NCBI GenBank assembly: GCA_023078555.1
Contig: CM041196.1
Coordinates: 12,480,985-12,544,984 of the forward strand
Source: Ulva prolifera
Taxonomy: Eukaryota > Chlorophyta > Ulvophyceae > Ulvales > Ulvaceae
Direction of reading: 5' to 3'
DNA length: 64,000 nt
This document shows positions 50,801 through 63,600 of the stretch, piece after piece (position 1 is the first letter of the stretch; every line of letters begins with the position of its first letter). The notes beneath the pieces were generated by a model. It had not been told where the DNA came from and ran no database searches. It saw only the letters and a program-made list of their open reading frames with translations. Position numbers and translations under genes: made by a program.

Positions 50801-53800
50801 CATCCAGAAGCTTCCCGAAGGCTACAGCACGCACGTCGGCGAACGGGGGACGCAGCTGAGCGGTGGGCAGAAGCAGCGCATCGCGATCGCGCGCGCGCTG
50901 CTTAAGAACCCGCGCCTGCTGCTGCTGGACGAGGCGACGAGCGCGCTGGACACGGTGAGCGAGCGCCTGGTGCAGGCGGCGCTGGAGCGCCTCGCGCAGG
51001 GCCGCACCTCCGTCGTCGTCGCCCACCGCCTCTCCACCATCCGCAACGCCGACAAAATCGCAGTGCTGCAGGCACGTTTACCCCTCATACTCCTTCTGTG
51101 TGCACGGCCGCAGCCGCTCTGAAACGGCATCGGGTAATCGACCCAGGGCCTCATGCATGTTGCCTTCACAACGCACCGTGCATTTGCGTTGGCGTGTCTG
51201 TTGGCAAGGGCTCCTGCGGCACATACATCGACACTCACCCGCGCCTTGGCCACAAATGGACCTGATCAGCATCCCGAAGTAGTAGCCCATGCAGGAGCCC
51301 TGCTCTCGCCGTGTCAGCCACATGCTATCCTGCTGTACGTCCGCCGCCCTGTTGACTCACTCCCGTGTGTGTATGCATGCTTACATAGCCATGACCATTT
51401 AAGTGTTGACAACGGCAAGTGTGTAGGGCGGCGCGGTGGTGGAGCAGGGCACGCATGAGGAGCTCTACGCGGTGCCGGGCTCGGTGTACCGCTCCCTCGT
51501 GCAGCTGCAGGAGCAGGCCACCGACCGCCGCGGCGCGCTGTCCGCCACCGCCACGGCCGACCTCGAGGCCGCGGAGGCAACTGACGACGACGACCTTCGT
51601 GTGGGCGCAACTGGCGATGCCGCCGCCGCAGGTGCCACGGCCCCCACCGAGCCGCGGGCGCCTCCTCGCGGAAGCGCCACACGGGCGCTCCTCCACAAGC
51701 TGCGGCGTGGTGGCAGCAGCAGCGTGGAGCGTCAGGGCAGCGGCAGGCCGGACGTGGCTAAGGGGGTGCCTGCAGACGACGCACAGGGCAAGGTGCTGCC
51801 TTCCAAAGTGAAGGGCGGAGCACAGGGGGGAAAGGAACAGCCGAGTAGCAAAAAAGATGCGCCCGGAGGTGGAGACGAGGATGAGGGTGACGAGGAGCTG
51901 GTGTGCCTTCATGTCGTATTCCGTGCCTGCACACTGTGGCTGCATCGTGTGCACATCCTGCTTTGAGGAATGGTGTGCGAAAGATGTCCCGGCTTGTATC
52001 GGCTCGGCATGTCAGAAAACACGTGTCTCTTGTGGTGCAATGCTGCGTTCGCAGGCACCTGTATGGTTGTTTTGTTCAAGCACAATCAGGCTAGGCATAT
52101 TTAGCTTTTTATCGCAGCTTGTGTACATGTATGGTGCTGCCCCCACCGCTGTGAATGCCATTGTGCCATGTCCACGCATCGCAGAGCTTCCGAGCCTCCT
52201 TGGGCATTGCAGACTAAATGCGTGAGCCCGCTGCGATGTGCAGGCGCCGGAGGAGAAGGAGGTCAGCATCGGCCTCTGGCGGCTGCTGCGCATGAACCGC
52301 CGCGAGTGGCCGTGGCTCGCGGCCGGCGCCCTCGCCTCGGCCTGCATCGGCACCGTGCAGCCCGTCTCCGCGGTGCTGCTGTCGGTGATGACGGACCTGC
52401 TCACGCCGGACGAGCCCGCCTCAAACGTTCTCCGCTTCGCGATCTACTTCTTCGCACTCGCGGCGGCGCAGCTCGTCTGCGGCGGCGTCCAGGTGCGGCA
52501 TGTGCCTGGGGTGCCTCAGTCATGAAGTCTGCATTGGAGCGGCAAATTGACCATGTGTGCCAAGAGGTGGGGGGTGTCGATGCCGTCATTTCGCGCCCGC
52601 CTTCCCGCAGCGTCCGGCTCCACAACGTCCGCGGGCCGGTCATTTGCGGAGCAGCCACAGCAGGAACAGGCGTCACAACCACAGCCCCCCCTTGCCATGA
52701 TAAGGCCCCGCATACACAGCCAAACCCGCAGATTCGCTTGACCACGGGATCGACCTCTGCATGCATGTGCAGGCGCTCATGTTTGGCCTCGTCGGCGCGA
52801 ACCTTGCGGAGCGCGTGCGCGTCCTCTTCCTCCGCGCCGCCCTCCACATGGAGGTCGCGTGGTTCGACGTCGACCTCAACAGCAGTGGCTACCTGGCCGC
52901 GCGGCTCGCGGCGGACGCGCCGGCCGTGCGGGGGGCCGTCGGCGACACCCTCGGCATCATCGTCCAGAACGCGGTCACCCTCGTGGTGGGCTTCACGATC
53001 GCGTTTGTGAACGGCTGGAAGATGACGCTCGTCGTGCTGGCCGTGCTGCCGCTGCTCGGCTTCGCATCGTACGTGCAGACTCTGGTGTACACAGGTGGCG
53101 CCCCCGGCAACGCTCGCCTCGTCACCCTCTGCTCTCCAGAATGTACAAATCAGTCTGATATACACAGGTGGAGCCATCGGCACATGTGCCACTCTCTGGT
53201 GTCCACAGGTGGCGCCTGTGTCGCAGCGGACGGTGCTGCTTCCTTTCGGTGGCTCGAGGTCTGACATTCATGTGAGTGAGGCCGCGTGCCATGGCACCCA
53301 CCGGGGGTGGGGTCAGGCTTACTTGGCATGAGGGCTGGCCCTCTGCCGAACATGGAGTGTCTCATGGAGATAGTGTGAGGATCCTGGGCCGGTCTGTTGT
53401 GCCAGGCCCCCGGTCCTTCAGCATCATTTCAGGCAGGGCCTGAGGCTGTCTTTCTCCGCTGCTGCAGGCACTGCAGGGCTGAACGAAGATTCGTTCGGCC
53501 GCGCCAACCAGGCTGCACACGAGTCAATCCAAGCCATCCGCACGGTCCATTCGTACAATCTGCAGCCGAGCATCGTCGCCGCCTACAACGCCCACCTGGC
53601 GCGCCCTGTTGCTCGCATGTGCCGCGCCGGGCTGACGGCGGGTCTGCTGTTTGGGATCAGTCAGTTTGTGCTGTTTGCCTTCATGGCGCTGGCGTTCTGG
53701 TGCGTGTTCCCAAAAGTCCTCGTTCCTCGGTGAATGTAGGGAACATCTAGAGTGCCAAAAGTATTCACAAGCCCCCATCACTTCACTGCAGTTTCGTTTG

Positions 53801-55782
53801 CTGTTGACAGCATGTCATTAGAGGCGTTCAGCTTGCTAGCTTGCTGTTGCTGGGACAAGGCCCTTCTGCTCAAACACGTTCACGCTGTGCAAATTTGAAT
53901 ATTTATTTTTTTATTTTGCAACGGGCGACAATCGTGTCTATGGCAATACCGGCTTGGAGTCGACAACGGAGCCTGCTCGCATACAAGAGCATGATGTTGA
54001 ACAAAGGCCCCGGTGTACAGGTACGGTGGCAAGCTGGTAGATGAAGGGGAGATGGACATCGAGGCGATGCTCACGGTGTTCTACTCTGTCTTGCTGTCCA
54101 CCATGGGTGTGTCAGAGGCTCAGATGGCCTTTCCTAACGTGGCCAAGGGGAAGAGGGCGGTTGCAAGAGTCTTCCGGGGTGCGCCTCGCCACATCCGCAC
54201 TACTCATAGTTAACGATTTGCACGGGTAATATTGCTCTCTCTCCACACCACCTGGCAATCACTCGTCAGATCTCCAGCGGCATCTCCAATTCTGGCAGTG
54301 GTCGTCTGCAGACGGCCCAGCGTTCAGTAGCCCGGTTCAGTAGCCCGATTCAGACAACAGTGCGCTGCCACTGTTGCAGCGTGCATAGCCAGGCCGTGCG
54401 TGGAGACATGATGTCTGCCAGCGCTCACCTCCAGCCCGTCGCACGCACAGCCCCTGTTACCAACAGCTGTGTCATCTGCTGCTTGCATGTATGTGGTCAC
54501 AACGGACAGAGGCCGGGCATCATGCTGATGCTCGGAATCCACTCGCAAATCCACGCCCTCGTTCATGGCACCAGGCCGGGCACGAGCGCGTACCACAGCC
54601 CTGCCGGTGATTCCAACCAAAGATTGAAGCCCCGCACGGAGCACAATGTGTGCATGCATGCATGATGTAGCCCATTCAAAGGGATGCTGCCATCTCCAAA
54701 GCTCGGGACCATGTGTGTATTGACCCATGTGTGCCTTGACAATGCATGCCTGGGCGGCTGAAACAGTCTGTGCTGTTGCTGCAGTCATCGACCGCCCATC
54801 GCTCATCGACTCCAGCAAACCGTCAGGACTCCGACCTGACGATCCTGTACACGGAGAGGTGGCCCTGAGGGACGTCGACTTTGCGTACCCCACGCGGCCG
54901 GACGTGCCCGTCTTCCGCGGCTTCTCGCTCGTCGCGCCGGCCGGCCAGATGACGGCGCTGGTCGGCGAGTCCGGCAGCGGCAAGAGCACGATCGTGAACC
55001 TCGTGGAGCGCTTCTACGACGTCGACGGGGGGGCCGTGCTGCTGGACGGGGCGGACGTCAAGAGCCTCGACGTCACCTGGCTACGGGCACAGGTGTGCTC
55101 CGTGTGCAATAGATTTAGCGTTTTCGTCTTACTGGCTGTGCACCTTACCCGTCCCGAGCCTTCCACATGTTTTGTTCTAATGTTACAAGGGAAGAATTGG
55201 CGGACGGCCTCTACTATTGGTACACTTCGGAACACAGCTGCTGGTCAGAGGCGCTGTGAGCGTGGTGGATTGAGCACGCAGGTGGGCCTCGTGAGCCAGG
55301 AGCCGGCGCTGTTCAACGGCACCGTCCTGGACAACGTGCAGCTCGGCAAGCCCGACGCGACGCTGGAGGAGGTCATGGCGGCGTGCGAGGTGGCCAATGC
55401 TTGCGAGTTCATCGAGCGGCAGCCCGACAAGTACGGCACGCTGCTGGGCGAGGGCGGGGGTATTTCACTCAGCGGCGGGCAGAAGCAGCGCATCGCGATC
55501 GCGCGTGCCGTGCTGAAAGACCCGCGCGTGCTGCTGCTGGACGAGGCGACGAGCGCGCTGGACGCGGAGAGCGAGCGCGTGGTGCAGGCGGCGCTGGACC
55601 GCCTCATGTCGGGCCGTACGTCCATCGTTATCGCGCACCGGCTGACCACGGTGCGGCAGGCGCACAAGATCGCCGTGGTGCAGCGGGGGGTGGTTCTGGA
55701 GGAGGGCACGCACGACGCCCTCATGGCGCGCGGCGCCGCCGGCGCCTACGTGCAGCTCGCCCGTGCCCAGGCCGGCATGTGA
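47837..55782 (+). CDS. Full-length ABCB (P-glycoprotein/MDR-type) transporter 2
   Basis: Paralog of ABCB-1. Thirteen exons: 47837-48034, 48127-48253, 48617-49127, 49352-49589, 50065-50304, 50673-51071, 51427-51900, 52244-52492, 52773-53094, 53477-53699, 54021-54178, 54785-55092, 55282-55782. All phases agree, giving 1315 aa. TMD1 is encoded by the first four exons. NBD1 shows [37 protein letters not shown] and AHRLSTI. The linker exon (51427-51900) is long and charged, ending [12 protein letters not shown]2 shows [25 protein letters not shown] and AHRLTTV, then the C-terminus ARAQAGM, identical to that of ABCB-1. The intron after NBD1 has a GC donor (CAG|GCACGT). Using the nearby GT instead would shift the frame. 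Both ATP sites look competent. Substrate unknown; plasma-membrane export is usual for the family. Confidence 0.92.
54488..54655 (-). mobile_element. LINE fragment in intron 11 of ABCB-2
   Basis: The complement encodes [20 protein letters not shown] and continues to the CGGCCTCTGTCC tail, matching the 3' end of the LINE copies at 33.2 and 60.5 kb but more diverged. It is antisense to the host gene. Confidence 0.65.
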
Positions 55783-55860
55783 GGCTGTCATGCCGAGGCA
55801 TTAGGAGACGCGCTGGGTCGCCTTGCAACAGTTTGAGGGCGCCCTTTTCATAAATAAGAC

Positions 55861-57475
55861 GTGAAAATTCGGATTTTTCCCATGTCCTCCAGGCCTACAT
55901 GTGACCGTGATGTCACCCGTGACAGCCAGGTAGAGTGTCGCCCGGCGGTGCGTGTCGGCTCATTGCCGCTTGGTGCACCTATCCTGTACCGGGATATTGC
56001 GAGCCATCGGTGGGTGTCTAGAGACGGCAATGATGATAAGCTCTCAGAGGCTCGCTTGTTTGTGTCTGGGTTTCATGCCGAAGGATGCAGTAGTTGGCAT
56101 GCACGTTGGTGATGCTTTTGCAGTGCATCACAGGCGTCCTCGTTGGTGCCGGAGTCTGCATCTAGTGCTCACCTCCGCAGCTCTGCATGTTTGGAGTCTG
56201 CAGGCGAGCTGGACTTGTCCCTGCCAGCATTTACGCTGTGGTCGTTCCGACAGCCTGGCACAGTTCCTGCTGGACCTCGATGACTGTGCTCTACAGTGGG
56301 TGGAGAATTTTAGAGACGGGTTGAATGTGCCGAGCCATCCTGATGTGCTTGCATTCATCCGCAGTTCGTCACTTGTTAGGCATGTTTTGTCACAAAGTCA
56401 TCCTGGTGAGTGGGTAGCCAGAGGTAGTAGAAGAGAGTACAGAGATCTATTTTCTATTAGTAGAGAATGTAGTATAAAATCGTAGTGCAGAATTACACGA
56501 GGGTGGGCCGTTTTGAGGTGGGCCGTTTTGTAGATTTTAAGGTGGGCCGTTTTGTAGATTTATTTGCTTCTTCTTGTGAATGCATGAATCTTGCACCTGC
56601 TCGAGGTACCAAATTGCTTTGGGCCAAGGTTGTTTTCCTGTTATGTGCTCTTGATGATCAGTGCCGACACACTTCGGGTTTGAGATCCACAGGAAAAGCC
56701 GTCATATGTAGGCATACGATATGACACTCAGTGCTTCAGGCCATCAGTGGTCACTTCTACAGATGCCTTGCGTGATGCCTGGGGTGCCACATATCTCTCC
56801 GATCAGTTCTTGTGACACCACGATCGGTCCAGGTGATCAACGAACACGCCGTAAACGTTTCACAGATCCCAACAGCAATGCAAATGCTATGGTAGGTGCT
56901 ACTACAGCATGTAAATTGTTTCTGTTTCCTCGCAGGCTCAGGGACACTAGCGAGCTACAGCAGCACACTACAATTGCAACATGAAAGTAGTCCAACACAA
57001 TGTGTAAAGCAGATGGTGCATCGTCATACAGTGTCTGTTCTGCGAGTGTTGATCAATGCGGGCTGGGTTGGTCCATTCCATTCATATTGATGCCATACGA
57101 CTGGTCTTCCGCTTGGCCTGAACACAGTCGATCAGCCCTGAATTCAATTAGATCTGCACGCCAGGGTGTGCAATGGTCCTGCAATTCACTGCCATGGGCG
57201 CATTCAAGTGTTCTTAGGCTGACATTCGATGGTCAGTGCTCCAACATGAGCTGCCTCAGCCTGTGGTGATTGCAATGCGCATGCAGTTTCTGGCGCTTCA
57301 TCGTTGTGCTACAGCAGAAGATGTACGCTGTGGAACAGCATATGCCACATTCGTGCTCAGCGTGTTTTGTAACGCCATTGCCAATGTTCCGTCCGGGAAC
57401 AGGATCCGGGCGGTAGAAGATGTTTTCGATTCCGGGTCATGCCAAGTCTTGTTTGAGGTCATCACGGACTACTAA
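55861..57475 (+). other. Possible unidentified gene or gene remnant
   Basis: Between ABCB-2 and ABCB-3. Successive open stretches in different frames look protein-like: 55861-56112 (AVRVGSLPLGAPILYRDIAS), about 56240-56485 (LAQFLLDLDDCALQWVENF, DVLAFIRSSSLVRHVL) and about 57222-57475 (LQHELPQPVVIAMRMQFLAL, ending FEVITDY). They could be exons of one spliced gene; a plausible acceptor TTCTTAG precedes the last. Base composition is AT-richer than the neighbouring ABCB exons, hinting at a different origin or relaxed constraint. No domain recognised. Confidence 0.3.
56512..56562. repeat. Tandem repeat of GGTGGGCCGTTTTG, 3 irregular copies
   Basis: Three copies of GGTGGGCCGTTTTG, the second and third separated by TAGATTTTAA, inside the possible gene at 55861-57475. 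Confidence 0.8.
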
Positions 57476-58397
57476 AGGGACGTTGCGGATGTGCGTGGTC
57501 ACACTGTGAAAGGTGGCATTGTCACATGTGGCACTGCTGCCTTGTGCAGATTGTTGAATGGCCCTCTGGGCTGCGCACATTAACCTCTGACTTCAATCTT
57601 GAACCGTATGCGCGATTCTCGACTGTAGATAATTCCTAAACTGGCACAATATGCGCGGAGGTCAGTGATCGTTTAGGAGTTAGGCACAGGAACCCGGTAA
57701 GATGCTAGGCTGTCCGTTCGTGTCAAATCTGACGTAGGTTTTGTTCAGAATCATCCACTGCACCGCACACACCTCCACTACAGCAGGGTGCTGTCCGCGT
57801 GCAACGATTATGGTGTGGCCACCGGGGTTTGTGCCATCGCAGTCATCGCTGCGCTAATCTGCAGGCACGCGATCACGACGACGACAGCTGTGCATAGGTA
57901 TCGTCAAGGCAATGACGGAAGAGGATGGTACCTCCGATGAAACGTATATACGATAAATAATGCTTCCCGTCACACCATTTCGCAATTGACTTCGACTTCC
58001 GGTCCCGACAAGGGCACAACATTGCGAGCACTGGATCCCACAGCTGTCGTCCCATTCGCGCAATTCAACCGAGAGTGCGCTACCGACTCATTCAGTGTGC
58101 ATACTACCTTTTGCTTGTTTTTTCTGGTACTTCTGAAGAGATCCATGTCCACTGAAGTAGGTGAAGCTGTATCTCTTGCGATACTGGCTTGCTGACGCTT
58201 GGCAGTACTACTGCCTGGTACCTTGTCGGTAGGCCTGCATGTAGCTGCCAGAACGAATGCACACGCAGGCACGGCTGTTGATATCACGTCCATCAGAGGC
58301 TCACTGTTGTTCATGTGCAGGCTCTGTCCACACGCCCACAGGAGGGACTCTTCACTGAAGCTGCTCCTGCGAGCACCACCGTCCACCCAGGTTTACA
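57476..58397. other. Spacer upstream of ABCB-3
   Basis: No gene recognised. Presumably holds the ABCB-3 promoter. Confidence 0.4.
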
Positions 58398-60604
58398 ATG
58401 GGCATCTCAAACGCAGTTGCAGACTCTGGTGATTCTGATGGCCAACATGAGGCTGAAGCTGGCGGGAAGCACGTGGATGGTCCCCCTCCTGTCCCATTCC
58501 TTTTCCTATTCTCTGGGGCAGATGCCTGGGACGTCTTGGCCGTCGTGTTCGGGATTGCTGGAGCCCTGGCCAATGGCGCAACATTCCCTGCCTTTGCGTT
58601 TGTCTTCGGTGAGGTGATGCCCACCTCTCCATCTTGATGCGGTGAATCGTCCAGAGCAGTCCGGCGCCATTGCAATCACCCTTGCCCTTTGTTGTGGATC
58701 CGGAGCTATGGAACCATGGAACTCCCACCTGCACGATGCTCTTGCTGCAGGTCATTGACGCCTTGAGCTCAGATAACATCAAGGACGACATCATGGAGGC
58801 CGTTGTCCTTTTCCTTGCCATCGGAGGCATATCGTTGGTCGTGTCTACACTTGAGATGGGTCTACTGATCTGGTCTGGTATGATTTGGAGTCCCCCGCAT
58901 GGCATCCCTCAGCCAAATCCGCCTGCTGCTGATATGATGGGCGATGAGCTTGAACAGTTGTGTTGCTGTGGTGCAAAATTCGTTCACGCATCTGCGCCCT
59001 GTTCTGCCTACTGCACAGCCAGCACCCGAGGAATCGTCCCCACACATGACGATGGATACAGTACCGTATGTAATTTAAAGAGTCGTCAGAGTCTGTCCCC
59101 CAAAAATTTTTTTTTACGACATTAATTGCGTTGTCTCGTCCTGTACCGAGCAGAATCGACGACTGTGAGGTATATTGTCTCGTGAAGTCCCGGCTTCTCG
59201 TCGCTGTTGTGACGACTCGCAAAACAATGAGGTTGTGCCGTTGTCCCGTCCAAACTATCGCCAGTAAAGCACATGTACCAGAAGTATGACTTTCACAATG
59301 GGGCAACTCAGTGTTTTGCACCATGCAAGCACTGTCGCATTACACATCCATAACAGTCGCCTTCTGTAACCTCAATTGAACTCGGTTCGCTCGTAGCATC
59401 TGCTTGCTTGCGCCGATTCGGACAGAATGAACAGGTAGTGCAGTATCGGTTTGACGAGCGTCCAAACAATAGAATGCGTTTGTCCCATCCTTTACAGCAT
59501 GTGGCCGACGAACCACGTAAATATTAAGCAGCCCGTCTGTCCCACTAGCCACGTCAACGACGGCGCAAAAATAAATTTTTTTCCCTTCCGCGTCCAGTCC
59601 CAGTGAAACCCACAACGACTCTTGAAATTACATACGGTATGTTGATGCATGCACATGTAGCAGAGAAATCACAACGGGTCAGAGCTGCCAGCAACCGTCG
59701 CTCGAGAAATCATCTCAGGATCCTAGCAGCCACCACTGCCCACAGTTGCCAGTGCTGCGCCTTCAATCGCAACAGTCGCACAATCGGGCACGTTTACAGT
59801 TTCTCACATTCTAGTGTGACACTCATATATAAATCCTACCACAGGAAGGAGCCCGTGTGAGCAGCATGCCGAGCCCCGGATGATTTGGCGCAACCTCCTG
59901 CTGTATATATCTATATGTACATGATATATATACACAGGCATATGTACATGATATATATGGGGCGCCACGCGCCAGACGCGGCGCAGGCTGCGGCCCTGGC
60001 GGCGGCAGCGGCGCCAGGTGGCCAGGGTCCGGCGGGGCCTGGGGAGCAGGCCGCTGCCGCGCAGGCAACGGCGCTGGCGCAGGTGTTGAGGGCAGTGGCC
60101 CAGGAGAAACTGGGGGACATCATGTTTATGCCGCCGGGTGACCCTTTGTGCATAGGGGATGTGTCGGTTGTGAACCCCTGTGCTGGTTCCTATTGCGGCC
60201 GTGCGGCCCGCGAGGACGGGGGTGCTGCGGAGACGCGGGACGTGCAGAAACGCACTGCTTATCGGTTGTACGACCCTGATGCGTATAGTTTCGTGCCGTT
60301 ATCGCATGAGACGCATGGTCGCTTGGGACGGCCTGCCATGAATCACTTGAATCGGCTGGCGGAGGTTGCGTCTCGGTGTGGTAAGGTGAACCGTGCTTTG
60401 TTTGTGACGAATGCTCTGCGCCGGTTGAGTGTGGCGTTGTGCAAGGGGAATGCTCTTGTGCTCCGTGCGGGGCTTCAATCTTTGGCTGGCATCACCGGCC
60501 GAGCTGTGGTACGTGCTCGTGCCCGGCCTAGTGCCATGACTGCGTGAGTGGATTTGCGTGTGTATTCCTGGCGACGGCTCGCTGCCCGGCCTCTGTCCTT
60601 TGTA

Positions 60605-60677
<73 letters not shown>

Positions 60678-63600
60678 GATATATATCATGATATATACAT
60701 GATATATATCATGATATATATCCCGGAATTGTGCTCTGCGGACGTGCAGACGATCTGGCGCTGGTGCACAGTCAGCAAGCATTCATTGCACTGCATGCCG
60801 CTGGTCAACGTTGTACAGCGCGGGTAGCAAGCGATAGGGATTGTACATGCATTCGGCACCGTGCCAACATTCACAGCTGACTGCCGGGCAAGCATGCACC
60901 TTCCCCGGCCGCTGCTTAATTGCACCGGGGCCCACATCCGGGCGCGAGTCGGGCCGTCAATGACGGCGCCTTCCATCAAACTGCAGAATTGAGTGGCTGC
61001 CACGGCACCCATGTGCCATTACAGGTGCATGCATGTGTAGGCGTCCGCCGCACGGCCCGGCTACGGCAGCGCTACCTCGCCGCAGCCCTCGCGCAGGACA
61101 TCGCCACCTACGACACAACCCTGACTGCCGGCGCCGTCATCACCGGACTCAACGCTGATTGCGCCGCCGTCCAGGCCGCGACGTCCGAGCGCGTCGGCCA
61201 CACGATCAACAACCTCACGCAGTTCTTCCTTGGCCTCGCGATCGGGTTTGTACGCGGCTGGAAGCTCTCGCTCGTGATGGTCGCGGTCTTCCCGGTCATC
61301 GCGTCCGCCGGCGCGATCGTGGCCAAGGTGGCGACGGCCGGGGACGCGCAGAATGCGGCCGCGTACGCGGCGGCGAACGGCGCGGCCGCGCAGGCGGTCG
61401 CGAACATCCGCACGGTCGCGGCGTTCCAGGCGGAGGGGGTGCTGCTAGCGCGCTACAAGGAGCTGCTGGCGCGCCCGCGGCGTGTGTCTGTGCGCATGTC
61501 GGTGCTGACGGGAACTGCGAACGGCTCGATCAACGCGTCTGTGTTCCTGACGTGCCCCCCCCCCCCCCCCCCCCCCCCCCCTCAGGAGGCTCTTGTGAAA
61601 TAGAATGCATGCTCGAGTTCCTAGGTTGTGCACGCCTTGAATCAGCAGGCAGCTGCACAGCACTTGCTCGGCATGTGGGTGTCTGCACGGCACCTTTGGG
61701 CAACTGCACGACAGCCGGCTCCAGCTGCACCCATGGCCAGCCTGGGGGCCCCCACGGCACAACGTATGGTACTGAATACATCGGGGCTGGCCTGATTTAA
61801 GCTGTGGGCCAGCCTTGAACCTACAGCTGCATTCCACCATGTTTTGGAAAGGTTGTGCATCTGTCCTACAGAGTGTGTCATGTTTGCCATGCATCTACTG
61901 CACCGTGGAGGAATTGCCATGGACTTACATCAATATTAAGCGCGGTGCCAGCGCCCTCTTGAACGCTAACAGCACAGCAAGTCTTCCCTGTACATGTGGC
62001 TGTGGGGACACAGCATGGGATGAACGAGACCGCTGCCGCACAGTGCGATGCAAGTTCGCGGCATTATATTTGATGGGACCATGCATGCATATCGTCACAG
62101 GGATCGCATCGTAATTGTCCACTGCGCCCTCGTCGGCTCAATGCCACAGCTCACAGCCCATTCACATGCATGCGCGCTGCTGCAGGTACGGCGTCGCGTT
62201 CCTTTACGGGGGCGCCCTCGTGCGTGACGGCGACTACACGGCCGGAGTGGTCGTGCAGGTGATGACGGCGATGCTCATCGGCGGGTTTGCGCTCGGCCAG
62301 GCCGCGCCGGACTTTTCGTACTATGTCTCCGGCCGCGCCGCGGCCGCCCGGCTCATGCATGTGATCAATCGGAAGCCGCGCGCCGACGGCGGCGTCGTGC
62401 CGGCGGCCGGTATGCAGGCGCGCTCACGCCAGCCAGTGTCTACCTGCTTTGGGATCTTGAAGAACTTGTTGTGAAATGACGTACTTGTGTCAGCTTAGAA
62501 CGTGATGGCTATGGTCCTCGGCGACGTGGTCAGGTGTCCGAAGGTGACTCGCAACTCATCGTATCAGCCGCCAGGACCCCATCAGCCACTACAACTCCAT
62601 GACCACAAGTAGCCTTCGCTGAACACTTAACAAGTGCATGCATGCAGGGCGAGGTGGAGGTGAAGGGGGTGTCCTTTGCGTACCCCGCGCGCCCCGACGT
62701 CCCCATCTTCTCCAGCCTCACCCTCCACGTCCCCGCCGGGCAGACGGTGGCGCTGGTCGGGGCGTCGGGCAGCGGCAAGAGCACCGTCATCCAGCTGCTG
62801 CAGCGCTTCTACGACCCCGCAGCCGGCTGCATCCGCGTCGACGGCACCGACATCCGGCAGCTGTCACTCGAGTGGTACCGCAACAATGTGCGCTGTCTAT
62901 ACTTGTGCTGTACGTATGGACTCCTGAGGTGCCTTGCCGCTGCCTGACTCCGTTTGGTCTGAAGTGTTTTGTAGCTGGGAACCAGTGCTTCGTGGCCTCT
63001 GGTGGCCTGTGTTAGGCTCTGGTGACCTCTGGTCGCCTGTGATGGCCTGTGGTGGCCGCTGGTGGCCGCTGATGGCCTCTGGTGGCCTCTGGTGGCGCAC
63101 CGGCCCCACGGCTCCGATGTTGCGGTAGCTCTAGTTCCAACGCTGTGCTGATGTAAACCATGGCCTAGTGACTGGTAGACAGTCCTGGCTCCCCAATGGT
63201 AAATTCGTGTACCTATTTGACTGTATATACAGTCAAGTATATGTCCCTGTCACCGCCAACTCGACGTCTCCAAAATTGAAAAGGCGACACTTTTCTCGCC
63301 CTGACATTCAAGTTGCGGGGCTCATAAAGGCTTTGTATGTTGACTACGGTTTAGGGGTTAGGGGTTGGGGTCCACAGGTGGGCATGTGCAGGTCGGGCTG
63401 GTTAGCCAGGAGCCTACGCTCTTTGCGACGAGCATCAAGGAGAACATCGCGATGGGCCGAGAGGGGGCCAGCGACGATGAGATCAAGTCCGCCGCCGAGG
63501 CCGCCAACGCGCTGCGCTTCGTGAAACGGCTGCCCCAGGGCCTCAACACCCAGGTCGGCGAGCGCGGCGTGCAGCTGAGCGGCGGGCAGAAGCAGCGCAT

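Noticed and set aside
62410-62411. GT donor for ABCB-3 exon 4 at G|GTATGC
   Set aside because: Good donor consensus, but phase 1, incompatible with the phase-0 exon at 62648 and with the homologous junctions in ABCB-1 and ABCB-2; the GC donor 8 nt downstream fits.
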